Below are positions 50,417 to 58,661 of a stretch of DNA of 64,000 bases, one piece after another. Location: NCBI RefSeq assembly GCF_034067285.1, contig NZ_CP139286.1:1612001-1676000 (forward strand), written 5' to 3'. Position 1 is the stretch's first letter, and every line of letters begins with the position of its first letter. The notes under the pieces were generated by a model. It was given only the letters and a program-made list of their open reading frames with translations, searched no databases and had not been told where the DNA came from. Made by a program: the position numbers and the translations under genes. The stretch is from Acinetobacter pittii (GTDB lineage: Bacteria > Pseudomonadota > Gammaproteobacteria > Pseudomonadales > Moraxellaceae).

Positions 50417-51985
50417 ATGACAAATGGCCTAGAAAATTTTAGCTATGACGAAGTTTCAACTGAAAATAGTACGCATAGCGAACAAGCCAAAAAAGTGCTA
50501 GGGCATTTCATTCAAGGAAGAATTGTATCTAAAACGGCAAGAAGACAGCCAGTTTACAATCCTGCGACGGGTGAAATTAGTAAAGAAGTCGAAATTGCAG
50601 ATGCACAGACGGTAAATGAAGCTGTTCAGGCAGCCGAGCAAGTATTTCCTGCATGGCGAGATACGCCTGTCATTAAACGTGCACGTGTCATGTTTAAATT
50701 TAAACAATTATTAGAACAAAATGCTGAAAAGATTTGCGCTTTGATTGGACAAGAGCACGGTAAAATTTCTCATGATGCTCAAGGTGAACTTCAACGCGGT
50801 ATTGAAAACGTTGAATATGCTTGCGGCGCGCCAGAGCTTTTAAAAGGGGAATATTCAAAAAATGTCGGCCCTGATATCGATTCATGGAGCGAGTTCCAAC
50901 CACTAGGTGTTGTGGCTGGTATTACACCATTTAACTTTCCAGCCATGGTGGCGTTGTGGATGTTCCCAATGGCGCTGGTTTGCGGTAACTGCTTTATTTT
51001 AAAACCTTCTGAAAAGGCACCTTCTGTGGTTTTATACCTTGCAGAACTATTAAAACAGGCAGGTTTACCCGACGGCGTATTTAATGTGGTAAATGGGGAT
51101 AAAGAAGCGGTAGATGCCTTATTGCATCATCCGCGCATTCAAGCAGTCAGCTTTGTGGGTTCAACACCAATTGCTGAATATATTTACCGCACAGCGACTT
51201 CAACGGGTAAACGTTGCCAAGCATTAGGCGGTGCAAAAAATCACGCGATTATCATGCCGGATGCCGATATTGATAACGTAGTAACTTCATTGCTAGGCGC
51301 AGCTTTTGGCTCTTCTGGCGAACGTTGTATGGCACTTTCGGTTGCGGTTGCTATTGGAGATGAAGTTGCCGATGTGGTGATTGATAAGCTGACTCAAGAA
51401 ATGAAAAAATTGAAGTTCGGCAACTATGCAGATGCAAGCAACGACTTTGGTCCACTCATTACCCAAGCACATAAAGACAAAGTGCAGGCTTATATTCAAA
51501 GTGCAGAACAACAAGGCGCAAAAATTGTGGTAGATGGCCGTGATGCAAAACCGGCAGGCTACGAAAAAGGTTTCTTTGTTGGGCCTACTTTAATTGACCA
51601 AGTCACACCAGCTATGACCAGTTACCAACAAGAGATTTTTGGACCTGTACTGCAAGTTATGCGTGTAAATACTATGCAAGAAGCCATGCAACTCATTAAT
51701 GACCATGAATATGGCAATGGGACATGTATTTATACCCGTGACGGTGAGGCAGCACGCTATTTTAGCAGTCACATTCAAGTCGGTATGGTGGGTATTAATG
51801 TTCCTTTACCTGTGCCTGTTGCTTACCATAGCTTTGGTGGTTGGAAACGTTCATTGTTTGGTGATTTACATGCGTATGGTCCAGATGGTGTCCGTTTTTA
51901 CACACGCCGTAAAACCATTACGCAACGCTGGCCATCTGCGCAAGTCCGTGAAGCAAAACAATTTTCAATGCCAACTCTAAATTAA
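50417..51985 (+). CDS. mmsA: CoA-acylating methylmalonate/malonate semialdehyde dehydrogenase
   Basis: The 522-residue protein is of the MmsA branch of aldehyde dehydrogenases: GITPFNFPAMVALWMFPMAL, FVGSTPIAEYIY, GGAKNHAIIMPDAD (no catalytic glutamate, as usual in CoA-dependent members) and catalytic cysteine in GSSGERCMAL. It converts malonate or methylmalonate semialdehyde, CoA and NAD+ to acetyl- or propionyl-CoA, CO2 and NADH. It lies between the transaminase and permease genes, completing beta-alanine breakdown to acetyl-CoA. The N-terminus is about 20 residues longer than common MmsA proteins. Confidence 0.93.
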   Translation: MTNGLENFSYDEVSTENSTHSEQAKKVLGHFIQGRIVSKTARRQPVYNPATGEISKEVEIADAQTVNEAVQAAEQVFPAWRDTPVIKRARVMFKFKQLLEQNAEKICALIGQEHGKISHDAQGELQRGIENVEYACGAPELLKGEYSKNVGPDIDSWSEFQPLGVVAGITPFNFPAMVALWMFPMALVCGNCFILKPSEKAPSVVLYLAELLKQAGLPDGVFNVVNGDKEAVDALLHHPRIQAVSFVGSTPIAEYIYRTATSTGKRCQALGGAKNHAIIMPDADIDNVVTSLLGAAFGSSGERCMALSVAVAIGDEVADVVIDKLTQEMKKLKFGNYADASNDFGPLITQAHKDKVQAYIQSAEQQGAKIVVDGRDAKPAGYEKGFFVGPTLIDQVTPAMTSYQQEIFGPVLQVMRVNTMQEAMQLINDHEYGNGTCIYTRDGEAARYFSSHIQVGMVGINVPLPVPVAYHSFGGWKRSLFGDLHAYGPDGVRFYTRRKTITQRWPSAQVREAKQFSMPTLN

Positions 51986-51995
51986 TTATTGCAAT

Positions 51996-52023
51996 AAGGG
52001 GAAGACATTAGTTTTCCCTTTTT
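51996..52023 (+). terminator. Probable terminator after mmsA
   Basis: AAGGGGAA pairs imperfectly with TTTCCCTT around a short loop, followed by T residues. Confidence 0.55.
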
Positions 52024-52088
52024 CATTACCGTAGGATTTTCAAACATGTAATAGATTTTTATATGGATATATTTTTAAGGATTGAAAT

Positions 52089-53480
52089 ATGAATAATGAT
52101 AGAACAAAAAAATTAGGCGAAGGACTTTCAAATCGCCATATCACAATGATTAGTATTGGCGGTGTTATTGGCGCAGGTTTATTTGTCGGTTCATCTTCTG
52201 CAATTGCCAAGGCAGGACCAGCGGTTATTCTCGCTTATTTAATTACCAGTATTATGGTATTTCTGGTGATGCGAATGTTGGGTGAAATGGCCGTTTTAGA
52301 GCCGGACACTGGTTCATTTTCTACCTATGCCCGCAAAGCGATTGGCCCGTGGGCAGGTTTTACAATTGGTTGGTTATATTGGTGGTTTTGGGTGCTCGCA
52401 ATTCCGGTAGAAGCTATTGCAGGTGCTGAAATTTTACATTCATGGTTTCCGAACGTTTCTGTTTCTATTTACGCATTTTGTTTTATTGTATTTCTAAGCT
52501 TAGCTAATTTTTTTAGTACCAAAAGTTTTGGTGAGTTTGAGTTCTGGTTTTCCTTAGTTAAAGTGGTTGCCATTATTGGCTTCATTATTATTGGTATTTT
52601 AGCAATTTCAGGTTTTTGGCCATTAGCTAAAAATGTAAGTGGGGTTGCCAATTTATACAATAATGCCGGTTTTATGCCACACGGTATGGGAGGAATTTTA
52701 TCGGCAATTTTAATTACTGCATTCTCATTTTTTGGCGTAGAAATTGTCTCGATTGCAGCAGCAGAGTCATCAAACCCTAAACAGAAAATTAGACGTGCAA
52801 CGAACCTCGTGTTGTACCGCATTATTCTTTTCTTTGTAGTCTCAATGTTTATTGCCGTTTCACTTGTTGATTGGCGTTCGCCAGACTTACAAAAATACGG
52901 AACATTCCAATACGTTTTAATGAGCTTGAACGTACCAGGTACTAAACTCATCATTGATACAGTCGTGTTCATTGCTGTGGCAAGTTGTATGAATGCCGCA
53001 ATTTATACATCTTCTCGAATGTTATTCCGTTTGGGTACCCGTAGTGAAGCACCTCAAGCAGTAACTAAAGTCAATTATGCAGGCGTACCTGCAATTGCGG
53101 TGTTCTCTTCAACTTTTATTGGTTTGATTTGTTGTATTATCAATTACGTATTCCCAGGAAAAGTATTTGGTTTATTGCTCTCAAGTACAGGGTCAATTGC
53201 GTTGCTTGTGTATTTAGTCATTGCATTCTCTCAACTGCGTTTACGACATAAACTGGAAGCTGCAGGAGCGGAAATTCCATTTAAAATGTGGCTATTTCCA
53301 TGGCTCACTTGGTTTGTAATTATTATTATTTTAAGTGTATTGGCTTATATGTTCTTCTCGCCAGCATACAGTTATGAAACCACTTTATCTTTAGGGGTAA
53401 CTTCGCTTGTGATTGTTTGTGGGTTGTTCGTCACGCGAAAGCGTAAAGCAACCAGAGCGGTTGCCATGAATCTAGATTAA
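52089..53480 (+). CDS. Amino acid permease (APC family, GabP/AnsP-like)
   Basis: The 463-residue protein has 12 hydrophobic helices and the amino-acid-transporter signature: RHITMISIGGVIGAGLFVGSSSAIAKAGPAV, MLGEMAVLEPDTGSFSTYARKAIGPWAGFTIGWLYWW. It resembles GABA, beta-alanine and D-serine/asparagine permeases. It follows the transaminase and mmsA genes on the same strand and most simply imports beta-alanine, like bauD in Pseudomonas. A terminator-like hairpin before it means it may also have its own promoter. Confidence 0.9.
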   Translation: MNNDRTKKLGEGLSNRHITMISIGGVIGAGLFVGSSSAIAKAGPAVILAYLITSIMVFLVMRMLGEMAVLEPDTGSFSTYARKAIGPWAGFTIGWLYWWFWVLAIPVEAIAGAEILHSWFPNVSVSIYAFCFIVFLSLANFFSTKSFGEFEFWFSLVKVVAIIGFIIIGILAISGFWPLAKNVSGVANLYNNAGFMPHGMGGILSAILITAFSFFGVEIVSIAAAESSNPKQKIRRATNLVLYRIILFFVVSMFIAVSLVDWRSPDLQKYGTFQYVLMSLNVPGTKLIIDTVVFIAVASCMNAAIYTSSRMLFRLGTRSEAPQAVTKVNYAGVPAIAVFSSTFIGLICCIINYVFPGKVFGLLLSSTGSIALLVYLVIAFSQLRLRHKLEAAGAEIPFKMWLFPWLTWFVIIIILSVLAYMFFSPAYSYETTLSLGVTSLVIVCGLFVTRKRKATRAVAMNLD

Positions 53481-53484
53481 ATTA

Positions 53485-53514
53485 AAAAAGAGACCGTAAA
53501 TGGTCTCTTTTTTC
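53485..53514. terminator. Bidirectional terminator, GAGACC/GGTCTC type
   Basis: AAAAAGAGACC pairs with GGTCTCTTTTT around GTAAAT, between the convergent permease and HlyD-type genes. Confidence 0.85.
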
Positions 53515-53539
53515 TCGTATGTCCCAAGATTTAAACGAT

Positions 53540-54628
53540 CTATTTTTGAGCCGTGTTAATAGACACTAAAACGGATAAGCCGGGACGCAATAATTTAACG
53601 TCTTTTTGATTTTCAATAAGCTTGATTCGTAAAGGAAGACGCTGAACAATCTTGGTAAAATTACCAGTCGCATTGGTTGCAGAGATTGGAGAGAAAAATG
53701 CACCAGTTGATGGTGAAAAACTATCTACCACACCTTTTAATTCAACGTTATAAGCATCTACATAGACAGTAACAGGTTGTCCGATTTTAATTTGTTTTAA
53801 CTCAATTTCACGGAAGTTTGCTTCTACATAGACTTGGTCTAAAGGCACAATTACCATTAAAGGATTCCCAGCACCTACAAAGTTACCCACGTTTGCAGAT
53901 TTTTGACCAATCATGCCATCAATAGGGGCACGAACTTCTGTATAGCTCAGATTCAGTTTTGCTTTATCAAGTGCTGCTTGAGCCTGTTTTAAAGCAGCTT
54001 GTTTGGCTTGCACCTGAATCTTGTATTGGTTGAGCTGATACTGTGCATCGATCACTTTTTCTTTACTGCTGTCTAAGTCAGCATATTGTTCAGTCAATGT
54101 GGTTTTTGACTGTTGCGTAATCAATCTAGATTCAGCACCAAGTGCCTGCAACTGCTCATAACGCGCCGTGTTGTCTTTGGTAAGTTTAATTCCGGCTTCT
54201 ACTTTTCTAAGCTGTGCTTCAGTTTCTCTAATAACGGTCGGTTGTCTTTCTACCGCCAGCATTGCTTCATTTAAGTCTGCTTGTGCTTTTGCATAATTAG
54301 ATTCAGCTTCTGCCAAAGCAGCTTGATAATCACGTGCATCGATTCGCGCTAAAAGTTGGCCTTTTTTTACGGTCTGATGATCTTTAATATAAATCTCTTC
54401 AATATTACCAGATACTTTAGGGGCAATGGTTGAGTACTCGACATCTACCCGTGCATCGTCAGTTTTAACAACTGAAGAGGGTAAAAATATAAGTTTTAAA
54501 ACCCATAAAATAGATGCCAAGACAATAATGAATGCAATAACCATAACCCAATGCTTTTTGAGATGTTGCACCTTTGTTAACTTGGGTGGTTCGATGTTAG
54601 TGGTATCTTGGGCTTCGAGAGTACTCAT
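53540..54628 (-). CDS. HlyD/EmrA-like membrane fusion protein
   Basis: The 362-residue protein has one N-terminal transmembrane helix (VMVIAFIIVLASILWVLKLIF), a biotinyl-lipoyl-like domain (SGNIEEIYIKDHQTVKKGQLLARID), a helical hairpin (about residues 90-220) and a beta-barrel with APIDGMIGQKSANVGNFVGAGNPLMVIVP. EmrA-type adaptors join an inner-membrane MFS pump to an outer-membrane channel. The start overlaps the stop of the upstream MFS pump gene by 4 bp, so the two are translationally coupled. No outer-membrane factor gene is adjacent. Confidence 0.92.
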   Translation of the reverse strand: MSTLEAQDTTNIEPPKLTKVQHLKKHWVMVIAFIIVLASILWVLKLIFLPSSVVKTDDARVDVEYSTIAPKVSGNIEEIYIKDHQTVKKGQLLARIDARDYQAALAEAESNYAKAQADLNEAMLAVERQPTVIRETEAQLRKVEAGIKLTKDNTARYEQLQALGAESRLITQQSKTTLTEQYADLDSSKEKVIDAQYQLNQYKIQVQAKQAALKQAQAALDKAKLNLSYTEVRAPIDGMIGQKSANVGNFVGAGNPLMVIVPLDQVYVEANFREIELKQIKIGQPVTVYVDAYNVELKGVVDSFSPSTGAFFSPISATNATGNFTKIVQRLPLRIKLIENQKDVKLLRPGLSVLVSINTAQK

Positions 54629-56202
54629 AAAGATTTTCCTGAGTTATGACTATTCATTAACTTAATGAGAGCAATACGTGGCGGATAAGTTCGAACTGGC
54701 AAAATCACCATTACAATGAATAAAATAGCGGTAAGACCAGCTAAGATAAGATATTGATCGCTAATGACTAAAACAGATTGTTGCGCTTGAATCGCAGAAT
54801 TTAGAGCAGATAAACCACCTGAAACACGATCTGCGCCATTTGCAGTGAGCACTGGTGGAGTAAGTGGATTAATAACAGGACCTTGAATATTTTGGAAAAC
54901 ATGTTGGGCGGTATTTTCAATCAGCCGTGTTGAATGGTATTCACCGCGTACTCGATTGATCCAGTCTAAAATACAAACACCCAGTACACCGCTAATAGCT
55001 CGCGGAGTGTTAATCATCGGTGATGCATAAATTGCCATGCTGGGGTGAACACTGTTTGTACCCATCATTAAGAGCGAGAGCACTACACAGGTTTGCCCCA
55101 AACATGAGATTGCATGCCAGAAATAAAATTGGTCTTGATTCCATGTGGTATCAAGTTGACTTGCACCTAGGCAACCAGCAATGACCAGAAGTAAACCAAA
55201 ACCGTGTACATAGCGGCTATCCACCCAAGCTTGATTTAAAAGCTTCACCACAATAGGAATATAGATAAATTGCAATGCCGCAATTTGTAAGCCAATCCAC
55301 ATGGTCTGGGTCGGTTTATAGCCATGCACAGCACTGAGGTAATTTAGTGGCAATGTGCTGGTGGACATACCAATAATGACAAAGCAAAAGAGAGCGAAAA
55401 CAGCGTAAGCAAAATTTCGTATTTCGAGCATTTGCGGCTTAATTAAGGGTGACGGATAACGCCATTCATGTATAAAAAACCAAGGTAAAGTAATTGCACT
55501 GATTAAAGCCAATACACAAATTAATTGAGAATGGAACCAGTCTAAATGATTGCCATGCAATAACATGGTGCTCAGGCTCGCTAAGCTAATAATCGCTAAA
55601 ATGGCGCCAGTCCAATCGTAAGTTTTTATTCTTGAATAATTTAATGGGTCTTGTGGAATACCAAAATAAACCAGTGCAGCGCTCAGTGCACAAAAAGGAA
55701 TGGTTTGGAAAAATATCATTTTCCAGCCAATCACATCTAAATAAAAAGCAGAGAGTGCAGCACTTAAGTTCGGAAAAAAAGTTGCAGTTAATGCATAGCA
55801 AGCGAGGCCCCATAGCCGAATGTCAGGTCCTAAAAATCTAAGTGCACAGGCCATGAGTAAAGGAATGGTTAAACCATTGGCGAGTCCTTGTAGGCCACGC
55901 AATACATAAAATATTTCGATGTTGGGGCTAAAAGGAATTAAAACGCTAGAGAAGAGGCAAAGTCCTATCGCAAAAAGAAGAACTCTGCGCATAGAAAAAA
56001 TAACGGCCCAACTGGTAGATAGGATCATGCCAATAATCATGGCACTTGCGTAAATACTGCTGACCCAATAACCAGAGTCGACACTAATTCCCATCGCGCC
56101 ACGAATATCGACCAAGGTAATGCTGGTGATTCGGTTGTTAAATTCAACAGTCATTGCTGCGAATATTGCACCTGCCAAACCGATGAGTGGTCGTATATTC
56201 AT
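54625..56202 (-). CDS. MFS multidrug efflux transporter, DHA2/EmrB-like
   Basis: The 525-residue protein has about 14 hydrophobic segments, the number of the DHA2 family, with LVDIRGAMGISVDSGYWVSSIYASAMIIGM and YVLRGLQGLANGLTIPLLM near the N-terminus. It would expel hydrophobic drugs or fatty-acid-like compounds using the proton gradient, through the adaptor encoded downstream (4-bp overlap). A TetR gene is divergent, with a perfect palindrome between them, so the pump is probably induced by a TetR ligand. The substrates are not predictable. Confidence 0.9.
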   Translation of the reverse strand: MNIRPLIGLAGAIFAAMTVEFNNRITSITLVDIRGAMGISVDSGYWVSSIYASAMIIGMILSTSWAVIFSMRRVLLFAIGLCLFSSVLIPFSPNIEIFYVLRGLQGLANGLTIPLLMACALRFLGPDIRLWGLACYALTATFFPNLSAALSAFYLDVIGWKMIFFQTIPFCALSAALVYFGIPQDPLNYSRIKTYDWTGAILAIISLASLSTMLLHGNHLDWFHSQLICVLALISAITLPWFFIHEWRYPSPLIKPQMLEIRNFAYAVFALFCFVIIGMSTSTLPLNYLSAVHGYKPTQTMWIGLQIAALQFIYIPIVVKLLNQAWVDSRYVHGFGLLLVIAGCLGASQLDTTWNQDQFYFWHAISCLGQTCVVLSLLMMGTNSVHPSMAIYASPMINTPRAISGVLGVCILDWINRVRGEYHSTRLIENTAQHVFQNIQGPVINPLTPPVLTANGADRVSGGLSALNSAIQAQQSVLVISDQYLILAGLTAILFIVMVILPVRTYPPRIALIKLMNSHNSGKSL

Positions 56203-56258
56203 CTTTTACCGTAAATTTTAAAATGAGCTTACTGCAATAGCAGTTATTTAGCCCAACT

Positions 56259-56272
56259 GTACCGATCGGTAC
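56259..56272. promoter_or_regulatory. TetR operator candidate for the efflux operon
   Basis: GTACCGATCGGTAC is a perfect 14-bp palindrome in the 165-bp divergent region between the pump and TetR genes. Confidence 0.7.
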
Positions 56273-56367
56273 TGTACTATCTTATTAAATTTACGTCAAT
56301 TCTCGATTTTGAACTTTTCGATGAGTTACACTAAGAATGAAATTGCTAAATATGTTTGTAGGTTCGT

Positions 56368-56988
56368 ATGTCTGATTGCACTAAAACGAATGAGAAAGAT
56401 CAAAAAATTCTTGATGCAGCAACAAAGTTTTTTTTGATCCACGGCTTTAGTGGTACAACCACAGACATGATTCAAAAGGAAGCAGGGGTTTCCAAAGCAA
56501 CCATGTATGGTTGTTTTAAAAATAAAGAAGCAATGTTTGCTGCCGTCATTGAACGTCAATGTACCAACATGCAAGAGCAAATTATTTTAGTCGAGACACA
56601 AGCTAAAAATTTACGCTCAGCTTTAACCGAGATTGGTAAAACTTATCTTTGTTTTATATTGTCGCATTCAGGATTGGCGTTTTTTAGAATTTGTATTGCA
56701 GAAGCAGTAAGGTTCCCAGAATTGTCCGAAAAGTTCTTTGAAGTGGGTCCACAACGGCTGGCAAATATTATTGCGGGCTATCTTGAAAAGTCTGTGAAAC
56801 AAGGAGAAATTGAATTAACTTCTTCTTCGGACGTTGCAGCAAATATATTTTTATCACTGTTAAGAAGTGATGCCCATCTAAAGTGTTTGACTCATCCTGA
56901 GTATTTAATATCAGCCGATGAAATTAGTGTTTGGGTTGAATATGCGGTCGATTTATTTTTAAAAAATATCAATTATAAACTAGATTAA
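56368..56988 (+). CDS. TetR/AcrR family regulator of the adjacent efflux operon
   Basis: The 206-residue protein has a TetR helix-turn-helix (ILDAATKFFLIHGFSGTTTDMIQKEAGVSKATMYGCFKNKEAMFAAV) and a C-terminal AefR-like domain. It is divergent from the EmrB-EmrA-like pair and probably binds the palindrome at 56259-56272, repressing the pump until a substrate binds. The start has only a weak ribosome site, but it gives the usual N-terminal length. Confidence 0.9.
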   Translation: MSDCTKTNEKDQKILDAATKFFLIHGFSGTTTDMIQKEAGVSKATMYGCFKNKEAMFAAVIERQCTNMQEQIILVETQAKNLRSALTEIGKTYLCFILSHSGLAFFRICIAEAVRFPELSEKFFEVGPQRLANIIAGYLEKSVKQGEIELTSSSDVAANIFLSLLRSDAHLKCLTHPEYLISADEISVWVEYAVDLFLKNINYKLD

Positions 56989-57030
56989 TTGGGGGAATTT
57001 GCTCCCTACAAAACCTTAAATGTAGAAGTA

Positions 57031-57060
57031 AAAAAGAGACCAACGAGTGGTCTCTTTTTT
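57031..57060. terminator. Bidirectional terminator, GAGACC/GGTCTC type
   Basis: AAAAAGAGACCA pairs with TGGTCTCTTTTT around ACGAG, between the TetR and aldehyde dehydrogenase genes. It is nearly the reverse complement of 771-805 as part of the inverted duplication. Confidence 0.88.
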
Positions 57061-57067
57061 TATTTTA

Positions 57068-58645
57068 TTAGATTGCTTCTTTGGTCATCTCACCATTGAC
57101 CAATCTTAAAATCTGCAATGGGTTGCTGTCTTTTAAGGCTTCCGGCAACAAACTTTGCGGGTAGTTCTGGTAACAGACTGGGCGTAAATAACGGTCTATT
57201 GCCAAAGTTCCAACTGATGTACCTCTTGCATCCGAGGTTGCTGGGTATGGTCCGCCGTGCACCATGGCATCACATACTTCAACACCTGTTGGGTAGCCAT
57301 TGATGAGTAAACGGCCTGCTTTTTCTTCTAGCACAGGAACCACATCTGCAAACTCGGTTAAGTCCGCTTCATCGGCAATTAAAGTTGCTGTCAGCTGTCC
57401 ATTCATGCTTTGTAGGGCTTGAAGGAGCTGGGCTTTATCTTCAACCTCAATGATGACAGTTGCTGGCCCAAAGATTTCTTCTTGCAGAAGCTGATCACCT
57501 ACAAGTAATAGTTCAACGTTGGCTTTAAAAAGTTGTGGCTGTGCCTGATTGCCTTGTTGGGTTTGACCTGCCAAATGTTCAATGCCTTGATGCTGGGTTA
57601 AATGCTCAAGACCTGCGGTATAACTTTTTAAGGTTCCGGCATTCAGCATAGTCTGTGCAGGTTTGCCACCCATAATTTCAGTTAGGTTGTTAATGAGCTG
57701 GCTAAATTCAGCTGATTTAATACCTAAAATTAAACCCGGATTGGTACAGAACTGACCACAGCCTAAAACAACTGAGTCGGCCAAGTCCTGTGCAATTTTT
57801 TCACCACGGTTTTTCAAGGCTTCCGGCAACATCAGCATCGGGTTAATACTGCTCATTTCCGCAAAGACCGGAATCGGTTGTGGACGGGCTGCGGCCATGT
57901 CACATAAAGCTCGTCCACCACGTAGTGAACCAGTAAAACCCACAGCCTGAATTAAAGGATGCTTAACCAGTGGTTCACCCACACCATTACCATAGATCAT
58001 GTTAAATACGCCTTTAGGCATATTTGATTTTTCTACGGCACGTTCAATTGCCTGAGCTACAAAGTCTGCTGTCGCCATGTGACCACTATGCGCTTTCACC
58101 ACTACAGAACAACCAGCAGCTAAAGCTGAAGCAGTATCACCACCTGCGGTTGAGAATGCTAAAGGAAAGTTACTTGCCCCAAAGACTGCCACAGGGCCAA
58201 CACCAATTTTAATCTGGCGTAGGTCTGGGCGAGGTAAAGGCTGACGCTCAGGTAAAGCTGTATCAATACGGGCCCCTAAAAAATCACCACGACGCAACAC
58301 TTTAGCGAACAGGCGCATTTGTCCACTGGTACGGCCACGTTCACCCTGTAAACGGGCAAGTGGCAAAGCGGTTTCTTGCGAAATAGTCTCTAGAAAATCG
58401 GTGCCCAAGGCATCGAGTTCATCGGCAATATTTTCTAAAAAAGTAGCACGCTGTTCAGGTGAAGTATGACGGTAAGTCTTAAAGGCTTGGCTTGCCGCTT
58501 CACAGGCCTGATTAATTTCCTGTTCGGTTGCATGGTGAAACTCATAAGGCAAAGCCTCACCAGTTGTTGCATTCACACTTTTCAATAAAGTTGTACTTTG
58601 TGCGCTACGTGAACCGCCAATAAAGTTGTGTCCGATAATGGTCAT
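57068..58645 (-). CDS. Alpha-ketoglutarate semialdehyde (2,5-dioxovalerate) dehydrogenase
   Basis: The 525-residue protein has the features of the long KGSADH branch of aldehyde dehydrogenases: NFIGGSRS at the start, VFGASNFPLAFSTAGGDTASALAAG, FTGSLRGGRAL, FAEMSSINPM with the general-base glutamate and GQFCTNPG with catalytic Cys300. It oxidises 2-oxoglutarate semialdehyde to 2-oxoglutarate. It is the last gene of an operon with an IlvD/Edd dehydratase (16-bp gap) and a keto-deoxy acid dehydratase, fitting a Weimberg-type pathway. Its C-terminal half and terminator are duplicated in inverted orientation at the window start. Confidence 0.92.
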   Translation of the reverse strand: MTIIGHNFIGGSRSAQSTTLLKSVNATTGEALPYEFHHATEQEINQACEAASQAFKTYRHTSPEQRATFLENIADELDALGTDFLETISQETALPLARLQGERGRTSGQMRLFAKVLRRGDFLGARIDTALPERQPLPRPDLRQIKIGVGPVAVFGASNFPLAFSTAGGDTASALAAGCSVVVKAHSGHMATADFVAQAIERAVEKSNMPKGVFNMIYGNGVGEPLVKHPLIQAVGFTGSLRGGRALCDMAAARPQPIPVFAEMSSINPMLMLPEALKNRGEKIAQDLADSVVLGCGQFCTNPGLILGIKSAEFSQLINNLTEIMGGKPAQTMLNAGTLKSYTAGLEHLTQHQGIEHLAGQTQQGNQAQPQLFKANVELLLVGDQLLQEEIFGPATVIIEVEDKAQLLQALQSMNGQLTATLIADEADLTEFADVVPVLEEKAGRLLINGYPTGVEVCDAMVHGGPYPATSDARGTSVGTLAIDRYLRPVCYQNYPQSLLPEALKDSNPLQILRLVNGEMTKEAI

Positions 58646-58661
58646 AACAAATATCCTGAAA

